Shown here one piece after another: positions 18,591 to 27,193 of a stretch of DNA of 64,000 nucleotides. Origin of the DNA: Lactobacillus sp. CBA3605 (GTDB lineage: Bacteria > Bacillota > Bacilli > Lactobacillales > Lactobacillaceae); the NCBI RefSeq assembly GCF_002970915.1, contig NZ_CP027190.1:1984001-2048000 (forward strand), read 5' to 3'. Under the pieces are notes generated by a model. The model saw only the letters and a list, made by a program, of their open reading frames with translations. It ran no database searches and was not told where the DNA came from. Position 1 is the stretch's first letter, and every line of letters begins with the position of its first letter. Position numbers and translations under genes: made by a program.

Positions 18591-20408
18591 ATGTGTGGAA
18601 TTGTTGGAGTTACCGGTAAAGATAGTGCAGTATCAATCTTGTTGAACGGGTTAAAGAAATTGGAATATCGGGGTTATGATTCAGCCGGTATTTATGTTAA
18701 CGATCAGGATGGTCAAGATTATTTGGTTAAAGAAAAGGGCCGGATTGATGACCTGCGCCAAGCAGTTGGGGCTAACGTTCATGGGTCAACTGGGATTGGT
18801 CATACACGTTGGGCCACGCATGGGGCGCCAAGTGTCGCAAATGCGCATCCACAAGTTTCAGCGGATGGTCGTTTCTACTTAGTGCACAATGGTGTGATCG
18901 AAAATTTTGAAGAATTAAAAGCAACTTATTTAAGCGACGTGACTTTCAAATCACAAACTGATACCGAAGTCATTGTGCAATTAGTTGACCGTTTTGTTAC
19001 CCAGGAAGGTCTATCAACTTTAGCCGCTTTCCGGAAGACTTTGGGCTTATTAGGCCATTCTTCATATGGGTTTTTATTGATGGATAAAGAAGCACCTGAT
19101 ACGTTGTACGTGGCTAAAAACAAGAGCCCGTTATTGATTGGGGTTGGCGATGGGTTCAACGTGGTTTGTTCTGATAGTTTAGCCATGCTCGACCAAACGA
19201 AAGACTTTTTGGAATTACATGATGGCGAAATCGTCGTGGTTAAGCCCAATGAGATTACAATTACGAATCAAGCTGGTGAAGCGGTTCAACGGGAGACGTT
19301 CCACGTGGACATCGACGCAGCGCAAGCTGACAAAGGAACTTATCCATTCTACATGTTAAAGGAAATCGATGAACAACCAAATGTGATGCGGAAGTTATCC
19401 CAAGTCTACTTAAATGATGCTGGGATGCCCGTTATTAATGCCGAATTATTGGCAGCTATTAAGGCCGCTGACCGCTTATATATTGTGGCAGCGGGTACGA
19501 GTTATCATGCCGGGCTAGTTGGTGCTAGCATGTTCGAATCCTTAGCTGGGGTACCAACCGAAGTGCATGTCTCATCCGAGTTTGCTTATAACCAGCCATT
19601 GCTATCTAAGAAACCATTCTTCATTTTCTTAACGCAATCTGGTGAAACGGCTGATAGTCGTGAAGTCTTACTAAACGTCAATGAACAAGGCTTCCCAAGT
19701 TTAACAATTACTAATGTGCCTAACTCGACGTTATCACGAGAAGCAACCTACACGCTGTTACTGCATGCTGGTCCTGAAATTGCAGTGGCTTCAACTAAAG
19801 CCTATACGGCCCAAATTGCCTTACAAGCGATTTTGGCCAAAGCATTAGGTGAAGCAAACCAAACGGCTGCTGCAACTGACTTTGATGTTAAACAACAGTT
19901 GGCTTTAGTAGCGAATGGGATGCAAGCGTTGGTTGATGAAAAAGCCACCTTTGATAAGTTGGCACAATCAGCCTTACTACACACACCGAATGCGTTCTAT
20001 ATTGGTCGGGGCTTAGACTATGCGGTTTCATTGGAAACGGCCTTGAAGTTGAAGGAAATTTCTTACGTACAAGCTGAAGGTTTTGCTTCCGGTGAATTAA
20101 AACATGGGACCATTGCATTAATTGAAAAAGATACACCAGTGATCGGTATTATCACGCAACAAAAGACGGCGGGCTTAACCCGTTCTAATTTACAAGAAGT
20201 TGCTGCACGTGGCGCCAAAACGATTACGATTGTGAGTGACACTTTAGCCAAAACCGATGATACGATTGTGTTACCAGCAGTTGATGAACGGTTGAGTGCA
20301 TTGCTTAGTGTTGTGCCTGGGCAATTATTAGCTTACTATACCAGCTTGAATAAAGGCTTGGATGTTGATAAACCTCGGAACTTAGCTAAGAGTGTGACTG
20401 TTGAATAA
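18591..20408 (+). CDS. glmS: Glutamine-fructose-6-phosphate aminotransferase (isomerising)
   Basis: First committed enzyme of UDP-GlcNAc synthesis: fructose-6-P plus glutamine gives glucosamine-6-P. Cys2 of MCGIVGV is the glutaminase nucleophile. The class II amidotransferase domain spans about 1-220, followed by two SIS sugar-isomerase domains (AAGTSYHAG near residue 303, and the second from about 465). The C-terminal KPRNLAKSVTVE closes the active site. The product is 605 residues. Controlled by the ribozyme upstream. Confidence 0.97.
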   Translation: MCGIVGVTGKDSAVSILLNGLKKLEYRGYDSAGIYVNDQDGQDYLVKEKGRIDDLRQAVGANVHGSTGIGHTRWATHGAPSVANAHPQVSADGRFYLVHNGVIENFEELKATYLSDVTFKSQTDTEVIVQLVDRFVTQEGLSTLAAFRKTLGLLGHSSYGFLLMDKEAPDTLYVAKNKSPLLIGVGDGFNVVCSDSLAMLDQTKDFLELHDGEIVVVKPNEITITNQAGEAVQRETFHVDIDAAQADKGTYPFYMLKEIDEQPNVMRKLSQVYLNDAGMPVINAELLAAIKAADRLYIVAAGTSYHAGLVGASMFESLAGVPTEVHVSSEFAYNQPLLSKKPFFIFLTQSGETADSREVLLNVNEQGFPSLTITNVPNSTLSREATYTLLLHAGPEIAVASTKAYTAQIALQAILAKALGEANQTAAATDFDVKQQLALVANGMQALVDEKATFDKLAQSALLHTPNAFYIGRGLDYAVSLETALKLKEISYVQAEGFASGELKHGTIALIEKDTPVIGIITQQKTAGLTRSNLQEVAARGAKTITIVSDTLAKTDDTIVLPAVDERLSALLSVVPGQLLAYYTSLNKGLDVDKPRNLAKSVTVE

Positions 20409-20433
20409 CTTAAGTCATTAGTGGGCAATGACA

Positions 20434-20477
20434 CCAAAGAAGCAACTTCGCATGACTAGCGGAGTTGCTTCTTTTGG
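20434..20477 (+). terminator. Terminator after glmS
   Basis: CCAAAGAAGCAACTTCGC pairs with GCGGAGTTGCTTCTTTTGG around a short loop. Confidence 0.82.
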
Positions 20478-20519
20478 CGCATAATATAACTTAATCGTGA
20501 AGTTAAGGGAGTGGCTTTT

Positions 20520-21338
20520 GTGGCAATCAAACTAATTGCAACGGATTTAAATGGCACATTATTACGTGGTGATCAGTCGTATCATCAGGAACGGTTACAG
20601 CGGGTTTTAAACGCATTACAGGCACAGGGCATTCAGTTAGCACTGACTTCTGGCAATCAATATGCCCATTTAAAGGCGCTCTTTGCAACGATTGAAGCTG
20701 ATAATTTAGTGATGGTGGCGGAAAATGGCGCTTCAATCTATCAACAAGCGGTTCAGTTATTTGATGGTAGCTTATCAGCGGCGACGGTTAACCAGTTTAT
20801 TACGGTTGATCGAAAACAAGCGTTGTTTAAAAATACGTATTTAATTTTGGTAGGCGCGCAGGGATCATATACTGAGATTGGTGCCCCCAAAGCGCTTTTA
20901 AAAGCGGCTAAGCAATTTTATGATAACCTACAAGAAGTGCCCAGCTTGGCGACAGTGACGGATAAAATAAAAAAGATCAGTGTTTCAACAACACCGGCAG
21001 CAGCGAGCGAACTGGTCGCTTCGTTGAATACCACGTTTGCTGGGCGCTTAGTGGCTCATGACAGTGGGTATGGCGTGATTGACTTAGTTGCTAGTAACGT
21101 CGGTAAGTTACCTGCTGTTCAATGGTTGGCCAAACGTTTTGGCTTAGCCGCGGATGAAATCATGGCGTTTGGCGATGGCGATAATGATGTCCCATTGTTA
21201 CAATATGCCGGTTTAGGGGTAGCGATGCGCAATGCGCCAGCTAAAATCCAAGCGGTTGCCAATCAAATTACAGCACTTGATAATGAACATGATGGTGTTT
21301 TGGATAGTATTGAGAGCTTGGTTTTGAACAAAGCTTAG
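20520..21338 (+). CDS. Cof-type HAD-superfamily phosphatase
   Basis: Second cytoplasmic Cof/YidA-type phosphatase in the window. Motif I is DLNGTLLRGD near residue 8, in which the usual DxD is D-L-N: the second Asp is replaced by Asn. That residue normally acts as general acid, so activity may be altered. Motif II SGNQY and motif IV GDGDNDVPLL are conserved. GTG 20520 has AAGGGAG 8 bases upstream; the in-frame GTG at 20511 overlaps the ribosome site. The product is 272 residues. Confidence 0.82.
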   Translation: MAIKLIATDLNGTLLRGDQSYHQERLQRVLNALQAQGIQLALTSGNQYAHLKALFATIEADNLVMVAENGASIYQQAVQLFDGSLSAATVNQFITVDRKQALFKNTYLILVGAQGSYTEIGAPKALLKAAKQFYDNLQEVPSLATVTDKIKKISVSTTPAAASELVASLNTTFAGRLVAHDSGYGVIDLVASNVGKLPAVQWLAKRFGLAADEIMAFGDGDNDVPLLQYAGLGVAMRNAPAKIQAVANQITALDNEHDGVLDSIESLVLNKA

Positions 21339-21344
21339 GCCTAA

Positions 21345-21389
21345 ATTAATAAGCATCGGTGGCTGAAATAGTCGCCGATGCTTATTAAT
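21345..21389 (+). terminator. Bidirectional terminator between Cof phosphatase and galM
   Basis: Arms ATTAATAAGCATCGGTGGCT and AGTCGCCGATGCTTATTAAT (two mismatches) with a 5-base loop lie between convergent genes. Confidence 0.72.
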
Positions 21390-22408
21390 TAGACATCGTA
21401 AATATTTGAAAATTGATAAGCGGTTTGATAAGTCACTGGGACGTTAGGTTCGATAATAATGTTGCCAAATTCTTTGTGATGAATGGCGTCGGGCAGCATC
21501 TGAGCTTGTAACGAGAGGCCTAGTTGTGAACGCATTGGCTTACCACCATTAAGTCGATAACGGTCATCACGGTAATTAGTTGCACTAGAAACGACGACGG
21601 CTTTGGCGTTGGTTTTGAGGGTAACTTTGCGGCCGCTGATCCGATCGAGCAGCTCGACCTGTGGATTGGGCGTGGTATTTAGTACGAAACCATGGTGCAA
21701 GCCACCGTTAATTTTTTGAATTTGCGGTCCAATCTCAGTCCGTTTGCGAAAATCAAACGGTGTGTCCGTGACCCATGGCAATTTGCCGGTGGGTAAGCCG
21801 TGTTTATTGACGGCTGAATATTCATCAGCATTAATTTTGAGAAGCTGTTGATCGATTAAGCGGTCAGCATCTCCGCTAAGATTGAAATAAGTATGATTAG
21901 TTGGGTTAAAGAGGGTGGCTTTATCACTCTTGCCCGTATAACTAATCGTGAATTTGCCATTGTTGTCTAAAATGAAATTGGCGGTAATTGTCATCGTCCC
22001 GGGATAGCCGTTCTCACCATCAAGGGTAATGTATTGCATGACTAGGCCAACTTGCTCCGCCGTTTGCAGCTTGCGCTCAAGAAACCAAGGTTCAAACGCA
22101 ATCTGCGGCATGTTACCGCCATTTAGATGATGCTCACCAAAGTTTTGGGTTAACTCATAGTTACGCCAAGTGGCATTTTTGATGACACCAGCGACACGCG
22201 CCACAGTCGCACCAAAAAAGGATTGATAGTTAATGTAATCTTCACCAGCGTCAAAGCCTAAAATAACGTTGGCGAACTGGCCAGTCTTATCGTGTGTTTT
22301 GATCGCCGTAATGGTGGCGCCCCAGTCCATAATAGTCACGCTCATATGATGATTGTTCACTAATGTATAATAATTAATCCCGTTTGCTTGATGCTCAATT
22401 ATTTTCAT
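21389..22408 (-). CDS. galM: Aldose 1-epimerase (galactose mutarotase)
   Basis: Interconverts alpha and beta anomers of galactose or glucose for the Leloir pathway. The family motifs are GATITAIKT, the catalytic His in NPTNHTYFNLSG, and the late EPNVPVTYQTAY region with a conserved Glu. I chose ATG 22408 (339 residues) because TGGAGTGA stands before it. A longer frame to 22495 adds 29 residues with no homology and runs through the likely promoter. Alone here, without galK or galT. A cre-like site lies upstream. Confidence 0.9.
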   Translation of the reverse strand: MKIIEHQANGINYYTLVNNHHMSVTIMDWGATITAIKTHDKTGQFANVILGFDAGEDYINYQSFFGATVARVAGVIKNATWRNYELTQNFGEHHLNGGNMPQIAFEPWFLERKLQTAEQVGLVMQYITLDGENGYPGTMTITANFILDNNGKFTISYTGKSDKATLFNPTNHTYFNLSGDADRLIDQQLLKINADEYSAVNKHGLPTGKLPWVTDTPFDFRKRTEIGPQIQKINGGLHHGFVLNTTPNPQVELLDRISGRKVTLKTNAKAVVVSSATNYRDDRYRLNGGKPMRSQLGLSLQAQMLPDAIHHKEFGNIIIEPNVPVTYQTAYQFSNIYDV

Positions 22409-22479
22409 CGTCTCATTCACTCCAATGCATGCCTGACAAAATATCCGGTTACCCTTAGTATATTTCATTTTCAAACATA

Positions 22480-22494
22480 ATGCGAACGTTTGCA
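22480..22494. promoter_or_regulatory. Candidate cre (CcpA) site upstream of galM
   Basis: ATGCGAACGTTTGCA matches the cre consensus WTGNAANCGNWNNCW with one mismatch and is nearly palindromic. It lies about 70 bases before the galM start, suited to carbon catabolite repression of a sugar gene. Confidence 0.45.
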
Positions 22495-22665
22495 TGGTTC
22501 AAACGTTAGGATATACTCGATATTGTGTCTTAAATCACAAGCTATTAATTTTAGATTAAGCTCGTTAGGTCTAGCTTGACGGTAACCGACTTCTCTAGTA
22601 CCATATAGCAGTTAGTAATACTGTGTTATTAGGATATAAATCGTAGAATATTAGGAAGTATTAAA

Positions 22666-23751
22666 ATGACAACTGATTATAAAATTAAAGTTCAAAATGT
22701 GACCAAAGAGTTTGATTTGTTTAAGACTCGTTCGGATCAATTAAAAGCTTTTTTCTCTATTTCTAACCAGCCGATTCCAGAATTTTGGGCCTTAAAAGGC
22801 ATTTCCTTGGAAGTTAATCCTGGTGAAACGTTAGGCTTAATTGGTGTTAATGGCTCTGGTAAGTCGACGTTATCGAATATTATCTCTGGCGTAATCCCTC
22901 AAACAACGGGGGTCGTTGATGTTCGTGGCGATACGTCGATTGTTGCGATTAATTCTGGTTTGCGTGGTGAGTTGACCGGGTTAGAAAACATCCGGTTGAA
23001 AGCCTTGATGATGGGGATGACCAATCATCAGATTGATACCATGTTGGATGATATTGTCGCTTTTGCGGATATTGGTGACTTCTTATATCAACCCGTTAAG
23101 AGTTATTCGTCTGGGATGAAATCACGCCTTGGATTTTCAATTGCGGTGCACATTAATCCAGATATTTTGATTATTGATGAAGCGTTATCTGTTGGTGATG
23201 ATACGTTCTATCAAAAGTGTGTGGAAAAAATTAAGGAATTTAAGGGCGAAGGTAAGACCATTATCTTTGTCAGTCATTCCTTGAAGCAAATTGAAATGAT
23301 TTGTGATCGAGTGGCTTGGATTCAATATGGTGACTTAAAGCAAATCGGTCCAACTGAAGAAGTCGTTAAGGAATACCGGGAATTCATCAAATGGTTCAAA
23401 GCGTTGTCGAAAAAAGATAAGCACAAGTATCAAAATGATGCCAAAGAATTGCAAAAGCAATTTGACATTGATGCTTATCAAGCACAGGTCGTAGCGGAAC
23501 GTCAAAAGGCAGAACCTGATAATCCCCATGTTGCTCGGAATGTTCAAAAGGACTTCTATGGTGGTGTGATTTCAGAAACGATGCCATGGCGAACCCGAAT
23601 TTTCACTAGTGTGTTAGCAATTGCGGTTGTCTTCTTAATGCTGGTTAACGTTTCTGGGCATTCATTGACGAGTGTGGTCACCCATCCGTCAACGATGTTA
23701 CATCCCTCAACGACTTTGACTGGGGCGGGCGTTACGAAATCAACAAAATAA
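22666..23751 (+). CDS. tagH: Teichoic-acid/polysaccharide ABC exporter ATPase (TagH-like)
   Basis: ATP-binding subunit of a TagGH-type exporter for wall teichoic acid or a related surface polymer. Residues 1-250 are the ABC domain: Walker A GVNGSGKST, signature YSSGMKSRLGFS, Walker B ILIIDEALSVGD. A charged linker follows (about 250-300), then one C-terminal membrane segment (about 306-325) and a short outside tail rich in Thr and Ser. No TagG-like permease is adjacent, so the permease must be elsewhere. It stands alone with its own terminator. Confidence 0.88.
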   Translation: MTTDYKIKVQNVTKEFDLFKTRSDQLKAFFSISNQPIPEFWALKGISLEVNPGETLGLIGVNGSGKSTLSNIISGVIPQTTGVVDVRGDTSIVAINSGLRGELTGLENIRLKALMMGMTNHQIDTMLDDIVAFADIGDFLYQPVKSYSSGMKSRLGFSIAVHINPDILIIDEALSVGDDTFYQKCVEKIKEFKGEGKTIIFVSHSLKQIEMICDRVAWIQYGDLKQIGPTEEVVKEYREFIKWFKALSKKDKHKYQNDAKELQKQFDIDAYQAQVVAERQKAEPDNPHVARNVQKDFYGGVISETMPWRTRIFTSVLAIAVVFLMLVNVSGHSLTSVVTHPSTMLHPSTTLTGAGVTKSTK

Positions 23752-23763
23752 TATAACTAAAAT

Positions 23764-23802
23764 AAAAATCGTAATTATCAGAGATGATGATTACGATTTT
23801 TT
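23764..23802 (+). terminator. Terminator after tagH
   Basis: AAAAATCGTAATTATCA pairs with TGATGATTACGATTTTT (one mismatch) and ends in T. Confidence 0.82.
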
Positions 23803-23961
23803 AGTGTCGTCGAGTTAGTATTTAAGCCATATTCGGTGAACTAATTAACTTAAAAAGCTGATTTAATCAGAGGCGTAACCCTAAGTTAACCAATGTTGAC
23901 CGGCTGATTTTAGGAAAATTACTTAAACATTGATAATTAAATAATTTATTTTCAATAATCG

Positions 23962-23990
23962 TTGACAACGCTTACAATATCGACTATTCT
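23962..23990 (+). promoter_or_regulatory. Strong promoter with overlapping cre-like sequence
   Basis: TTGACA at 23962-23967, exactly 17 bases, then TATTCT at 23985-23990. The bases TTGACAACGCTTACA (23962-23976) match the cre consensus with one mismatch, so CcpA could block the -35 box. It drives the candidate sRNA that follows. Confidence 0.6.
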
Positions 23991-23996
23991 TAATTC

Positions 23997-24072
23997 GTAA
24001 GGTATTTAGTTACCTTCTAATCAATTCTCTTTCTCTCTTATGCCGACCACTATCTCTGGATAGTGGTTTTTT
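23997..24072 (+). ncRNA. Candidate small RNA of about 76 nt
   Basis: A promoter and an intrinsic terminator enclose a stretch with no plausible ORF. From the predicted start near 23997 it holds a small hairpin (AAGGTA/TACCTT, 23999-24016), then an unstructured pyrimidine-rich stretch with TTCTCTTTCTCTCTT at 24025-24039, and a terminator stem (24046-24054 with 24059-24067) followed by TTTTTT. A CU-rich single strand is able to pair with GGAG-type ribosome sites, a common design for trans-acting sRNAs in Firmicutes. Function and expression are inferred. Confidence 0.5.
24046..24072 (+). terminator. Terminator of the candidate sRNA
   Basis: Perfect 9-base arms ACCACTATC/GATAGTGGT with a 4-base loop, then a T-run. 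Confidence 0.85.
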
Positions 24073-24155
24073 GTGTTGGTCTTAAAAGACCTGAATTTCC
24101 ATTTTGACACGGTTGGTTTCGCCCGCTATACTAACAATGAAGTGAGGGATTGGAT

Positions 24156-24464
24156 TTGAAAAATCATGAAACGTTAGATTTGATTGAAGAAATTACCCGT
24201 AATGACGGGACGACGTATATGGAAATTGGCAACATGGTTATGAATGGTCGGGCTGAATTGGCGGCGGAACGTCGCTTTATTAAGCAAGTTCGCATCTTGC
24301 AATTGAATATCCCACATTCAGTCCATGTTGAAAATTATCAAGCGTATATTAATGAAACTTTTGACATCCCAGATGAATCGATGGACCATTGGGAAGAATG
24401 GGTTAAGACGCCTGCGATGCAGACGGAAGTTGACCTGATTTTGAGAGAAAATCATATTGGGTAA
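24156..24464 (+). CDS. Conserved-looking hypothetical protein, 102 aa
   Basis: I do not recognise this family. It is an acidic, soluble, mostly helical protein with no signal peptide or membrane segment. Notable phrases are EITRNDGTTYMEIGN and DESMDHWEEWVKTP. I chose TTG 24156, with GTGAGGGA about 6 bases upstream. The TTG at 24150 is too close to the ribosome site. It opens a same-strand group with the 136-aa protein and the nitroreductase. Confidence 0.6.
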   Translation: MKNHETLDLIEEITRNDGTTYMEIGNMVMNGRAELAAERRFIKQVRILQLNIPHSVHVENYQAYINETFDIPDESMDHWEEWVKTPAMQTEVDLILRENHIG

Positions 24465-24538
24465 CTTGAAAGCTTAGACGTGCGGACCACGATTATCAGT
24501 GGTATCTTAGACCAGGTTCTAACAGGAGGATGGTCTAA

Positions 24539-24949
24539 TTGAGAAAAGCGTTATTGCAATTTATTCAGGCCCGTTTTCAAACGCGGTTTCGATTTCGTAA
24601 CGAATTTGAAAGTGAGTTAACTTTAAAAATTTTACAACGACTTATTAATGAACATCCAGAAAGCCTATTGTTAACGAGGCACGATGTTGAGCGTATGCTA
24701 GGGCAGTCGTTAGATACGCCCGCTTTACAACGTGAATACTTTCCCCAACGGTCAATCACCCTCTTAGAGACGGTGCTAGATGAGCTGAACACGCTTAGTG
24801 TCGTTGTACAACAACCGCTTGGCCGAACCCGTTACCCGTTGTTTCGGAGTATTCAGATTGATCAAGTTTGTGAACGCATCGTGTTTAACTTAAATGTCGA
24901 CGTTTTGCCGCAGTTAACACAATGGTCGACGGAATTGGTTCAGGGATAA
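24539..24949 (+). CDS. Hypothetical protein, 136 aa
   Basis: Not recognised. It is a basic, helical, soluble protein starting at TTG 24539, with AGGAGG 9-10 bases upstream. The N-terminus is rich in Arg and Phe (FQTRFRFRNEF), and the middle may hold a helix-turn-helix-like fold, which is only an impression. The ribosome site sits between AGACCA and TGGTCT repeats that could form a weak hairpin. The nitroreductase starts 12 bases after its stop. Confidence 0.55.
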   Translation: MRKALLQFIQARFQTRFRFRNEFESELTLKILQRLINEHPESLLLTRHDVERMLGQSLDTPALQREYFPQRSITLLETVLDELNTLSVVVQQPLGRTRYPLFRSIQIDQVCERIVFNLNVDVLPQLTQWSTELVQG

Positions 24950-24961
24950 AGGAGCTTTTTT

Positions 24962-25708
24962 TTGAAAAATATGGTTATTGAGACATTGAATGCACATCGG
25001 ACACACCGAAACTTTACAGCTGAACCGGTGAGCGATGCAATTTTAACACAAATTATTACGACAGCCCAACAAGCACCGACTAGTCAGTATTTACAAGCCT
25101 ATAGTTTAATAGAAGTAACAGATCCGACAATTCGGGCAAAGCTGGCAACAATTACCACTAAACCAATGGTCGCCAATCAAGGGCGTTTGCTGGTCGTCTT
25201 AGCGGACCAAAACCGGAACGTTCAACTAGCAGCGACCCCCAATGCCAAACGCGCCTTGACAGAATTAGACCGGTTTCTGGGCAGTGTGGAAGATGCCACG
25301 CTGATGACCGAAGCAATGGTCATGGTTACGGAGAGTTTAGGTTTGGGGAGTGTCGTTTTGGGATCGATTAATAATGATACCCAGGCGGTCATTGAATTGT
25401 TGCACTTACCTGCCTTAACGTTGCCCGTATTTGGGTTTCAATTAGGTTATCCGGCGACGATGCCGGCTAAAAAGCCCCGGTTGGGATTAGAGGCAGTCTT
25501 GTTTAAAGATCATTACGAGGAGCCAGTAGCGTATCAAGCAACGTTAACGGCGTTTGATGAGACGTTACATGCTTATTACCAGCACCGGGGCACTAATACC
25601 CGGGACGAACATTTAAGTCAGATGACGCAAGCCGCTTTAGGTTCAGCGGCCAAGCGACGTGATTTCTTTAAAATTGCGCGGCAGCAGGGTTTTTTACCAG
25701 AAAGCTAA
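24962..25708 (+). CDS. NAD(P)H-dependent FMN nitroreductase (NfsA/Frp-like)
   Basis: A flavin oxidoreductase that reduces nitroaromatics, quinones or flavins. The N-terminal HRTHRNFTAEPVSD is the typical FMN-phosphate-binding start, with QQAPTSQYLQAYS and the GLGSVVLGSINN core. The product is 248 residues, the group A nitroreductase length. TTG 24962 follows AAAGGAGC. Last gene of a three-gene run, followed by a terminator. Confidence 0.85.
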   Translation: MKNMVIETLNAHRTHRNFTAEPVSDAILTQIITTAQQAPTSQYLQAYSLIEVTDPTIRAKLATITTKPMVANQGRLLVVLADQNRNVQLAATPNAKRALTELDRFLGSVEDATLMTEAMVMVTESLGLGSVVLGSINNDTQAVIELLHLPALTLPVFGFQLGYPATMPAKKPRLGLEAVLFKDHYEEPVAYQATLTAFDETLHAYYQHRGTNTRDEHLSQMTQAALGSAAKRRDFFKIARQQGFLPES

Positions 25709-25721
25709 GTCGATTGAAACT

Positions 25722-25759
25722 AAAAACTGTGACCAAATTGCGATTGGTTGCAGTTTTTT
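25722..25759 (+). terminator. Terminator after the nitroreductase
   Basis: AAAACTGTGACCAA pairs with TTGGTTGCAGTTTT (two mismatches), followed by T. Confidence 0.75.
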
Positions 25760-25947
25760 CGTGCAAAAAAATATAAGTTACTTAATTAATGGGGCTGGGA
25801 TCCACAGGGGACACAGTTGTGACAGCATCCTGTAAGTTTGTGACTAGACCAATTAACCAAGTGCAGGAAAGGGGTCTCATTGCTAAGCGACCGCGATTAT
25901 GATTATGGGACACTTAGTAATCAAATTGAACTAAGCTTTCATATCAT
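25760..25947. other. Intergenic stretch with no gene seen
   Basis: The 322-base gap 25709-26030 holds the terminator, about 190 bases without a supported ORF or repeat, and then the promoter of the DUF2812 gene. Confidence 0.5.
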
Positions 25948-25975
25948 TTGAAAAATAGACCAATCCGAATATAAT
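25948..25975 (+). promoter_or_regulatory. Promoter of the DUF2812 gene
   Basis: TTGAAA at 25948-25953, 16 bases, then a perfect TATAAT at 25970-25975. Confidence 0.6.
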
Positions 25976-26030
25976 AGAAATCCAACTCAGACACTCATCG
26001 GCAGACAACTGAAGTTGGAGGTCAAAGCAG

Positions 26031-26816
26031 ATGCAAAAAATTCGGTATTTTTTAAAAGGGTCAGTCGCAGAATTACGCTGGTTAAATCGGCAAGGCCAAC
26101 GTGGCTGGCAATTGACACAAGTTAGTGGCTGTAGGTATCGCTTCATTAAACAGCCTGTTGTGGCACCGTTACTAGCGGAATACGTGACGACGCCAACGTT
26201 AACTGAACTAGTTGCGGCTGCTCAGCCAGTGGCAACGTATCAATTCAATCAACTGGCATTGGGCGTCGTTTATTTTAAGGCAGGGTCACAGCAACGAACG
26301 GTTATTACGGATGCCCAAGAGCGCTTGATTGTGATGCGAAAAGCGCGTGAACAGGCCTTGAATCGATTGAATGCGTGGGCCGTTGGAATTTGGTTATTAA
26401 TGTGTTTTGCCGTTATTTTGGCGGGCCAGACGCAGCTGACAGTGGCATTGGTTCAGCGGATTTTAAGTGGGGTTGCGGTCGGGACAGTAGTGATGCTAGC
26501 GGGGATTGTGACTGGAAGTCTCGCGGCGGGGCGTTATCATCGGCAAGTCCGGCGGTTGATTCAACTCACTGGGAATGATCAGGAGGCTTGGAAGCCAACT
26601 TTTCACGTTTTATTTCACCATCAACCTCAGATGCCAGCGGTTGATCAGTTGGCGGAACTAGGTACTTGGCGATTAGCGATGCAAAATAAAGCTGGTGACT
26701 ACTACTTTGATTTGCAGACTAATTTAAGTGAATTAGAAATTAAAAATTTGTTGCTTAAAATGATAAAAAACCAAGACTTTACTGTGATGTCTTGGCTGGG
26801 ACTATATCCAATTTGA
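26031..26816 (+). CDS. DUF2812 membrane protein
   Basis: The first 50 residues fit DUF2812 (YFLKGSVAELRWLNRQGQRGW, then RYRF), a small domain often linked to PadR-controlled membrane proteins in Firmicutes. Two hydrophobic segments lie at about residues 118-137 and 145-170, and the rest is cytoplasmic. The product is 261 residues. TTGGAGGT precedes ATG 26031. Function unknown. No PadR gene is adjacent. Confidence 0.65.
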   Translation: MQKIRYFLKGSVAELRWLNRQGQRGWQLTQVSGCRYRFIKQPVVAPLLAEYVTTPTLTELVAAAQPVATYQFNQLALGVVYFKAGSQQRTVITDAQERLIVMRKAREQALNRLNAWAVGIWLLMCFAVILAGQTQLTVALVQRILSGVAVGTVVMLAGIVTGSLAAGRYHRQVRRLIQLTGNDQEAWKPTFHVLFHHQPQMPAVDQLAELGTWRLAMQNKAGDYYFDLQTNLSELEIKNLLLKMIKNQDFTVMSWLGLYPI

Positions 26817-26867
26817 TTTTTTATTATCTGATTAATGTGAAAAAAATAAATTAAATGAGAAAAAGAC

Positions 26868-26897
26868 TTGCATTGCTCTCATAAAATGTGGTATAAA
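26868..26897 (+). promoter_or_regulatory. Promoter of tRNA-Asn
   Basis: TTGCAT at 26868, an 18-base spacer, TATAAA at 26892-26897. It lies 14 bases before the mature tRNA. Confidence 0.5.
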
Positions 26898-26911
26898 TAT
26901 GACATAGCAAT

Positions 26912-26983
26912 TGCCCAGTAGTTCAGCGGTAGAATAATTGACTGTTAATCAAGAGGTCGCTGGTTCGATCCCAGCCTGGGCAG
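26912..26983 (+). tRNA. tRNA-Asn (GTT)
   Basis: The acceptor stem TGCCCAG/CTGGGCA, a D arm with AGCGGTAGAA, the anticodon loop CTGTTAA (anticodon GTT at 26944-26946) and the T arm GCTGG-TTCGATC-CCAGC are all present. Discriminator base G; CCA is not encoded. A single-gene unit with its own promoter and terminator. Confidence 0.96.
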
Positions 26984-27005
26984 TTAGTAACGGTTATATT
27001 TTTGA

Positions 27006-27034
27006 GCGGTATCTCTCGACGAGGTACCGCTTTT
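27006..27034 (+). terminator. Terminator after tRNA-Asn
   Basis: GCGGTATCTC pairs with GAGGTACCGC, followed by TTTT. Confidence 0.82.
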
Positions 27035-27108
27035 GGTACGTTGTTAAGCATCAAGATTACGACGCAATTTAGTCATGAATAAATCATAAAAAAAGTATCT
27101 GACAAATC

Positions 27109-27137
27109 TTGACTATTGTTGACTAACAACGTATACT
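27109..27137 (+). promoter_or_regulatory. Promoter of the Spx-like gene
   Basis: TTGACT, 17 bases, TATACT. The leader then holds ACTTAC, GTAAGT and GCTTAC (27135, 27150, 27165), where the middle copy can pair with either neighbour. Confidence 0.6.
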
Positions 27138-27193
27138 TACTATATAAAAGTAAGTAATAGAATTGCTTACTGTAAACCTAGGAGGAATTCATC

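Noticed and set aside
24508..24538. AGACCA/TGGTCT repeat around a ribosome site as a translational switch
   Set aside because: A six-base stem with a large loop is too weak to claim control.
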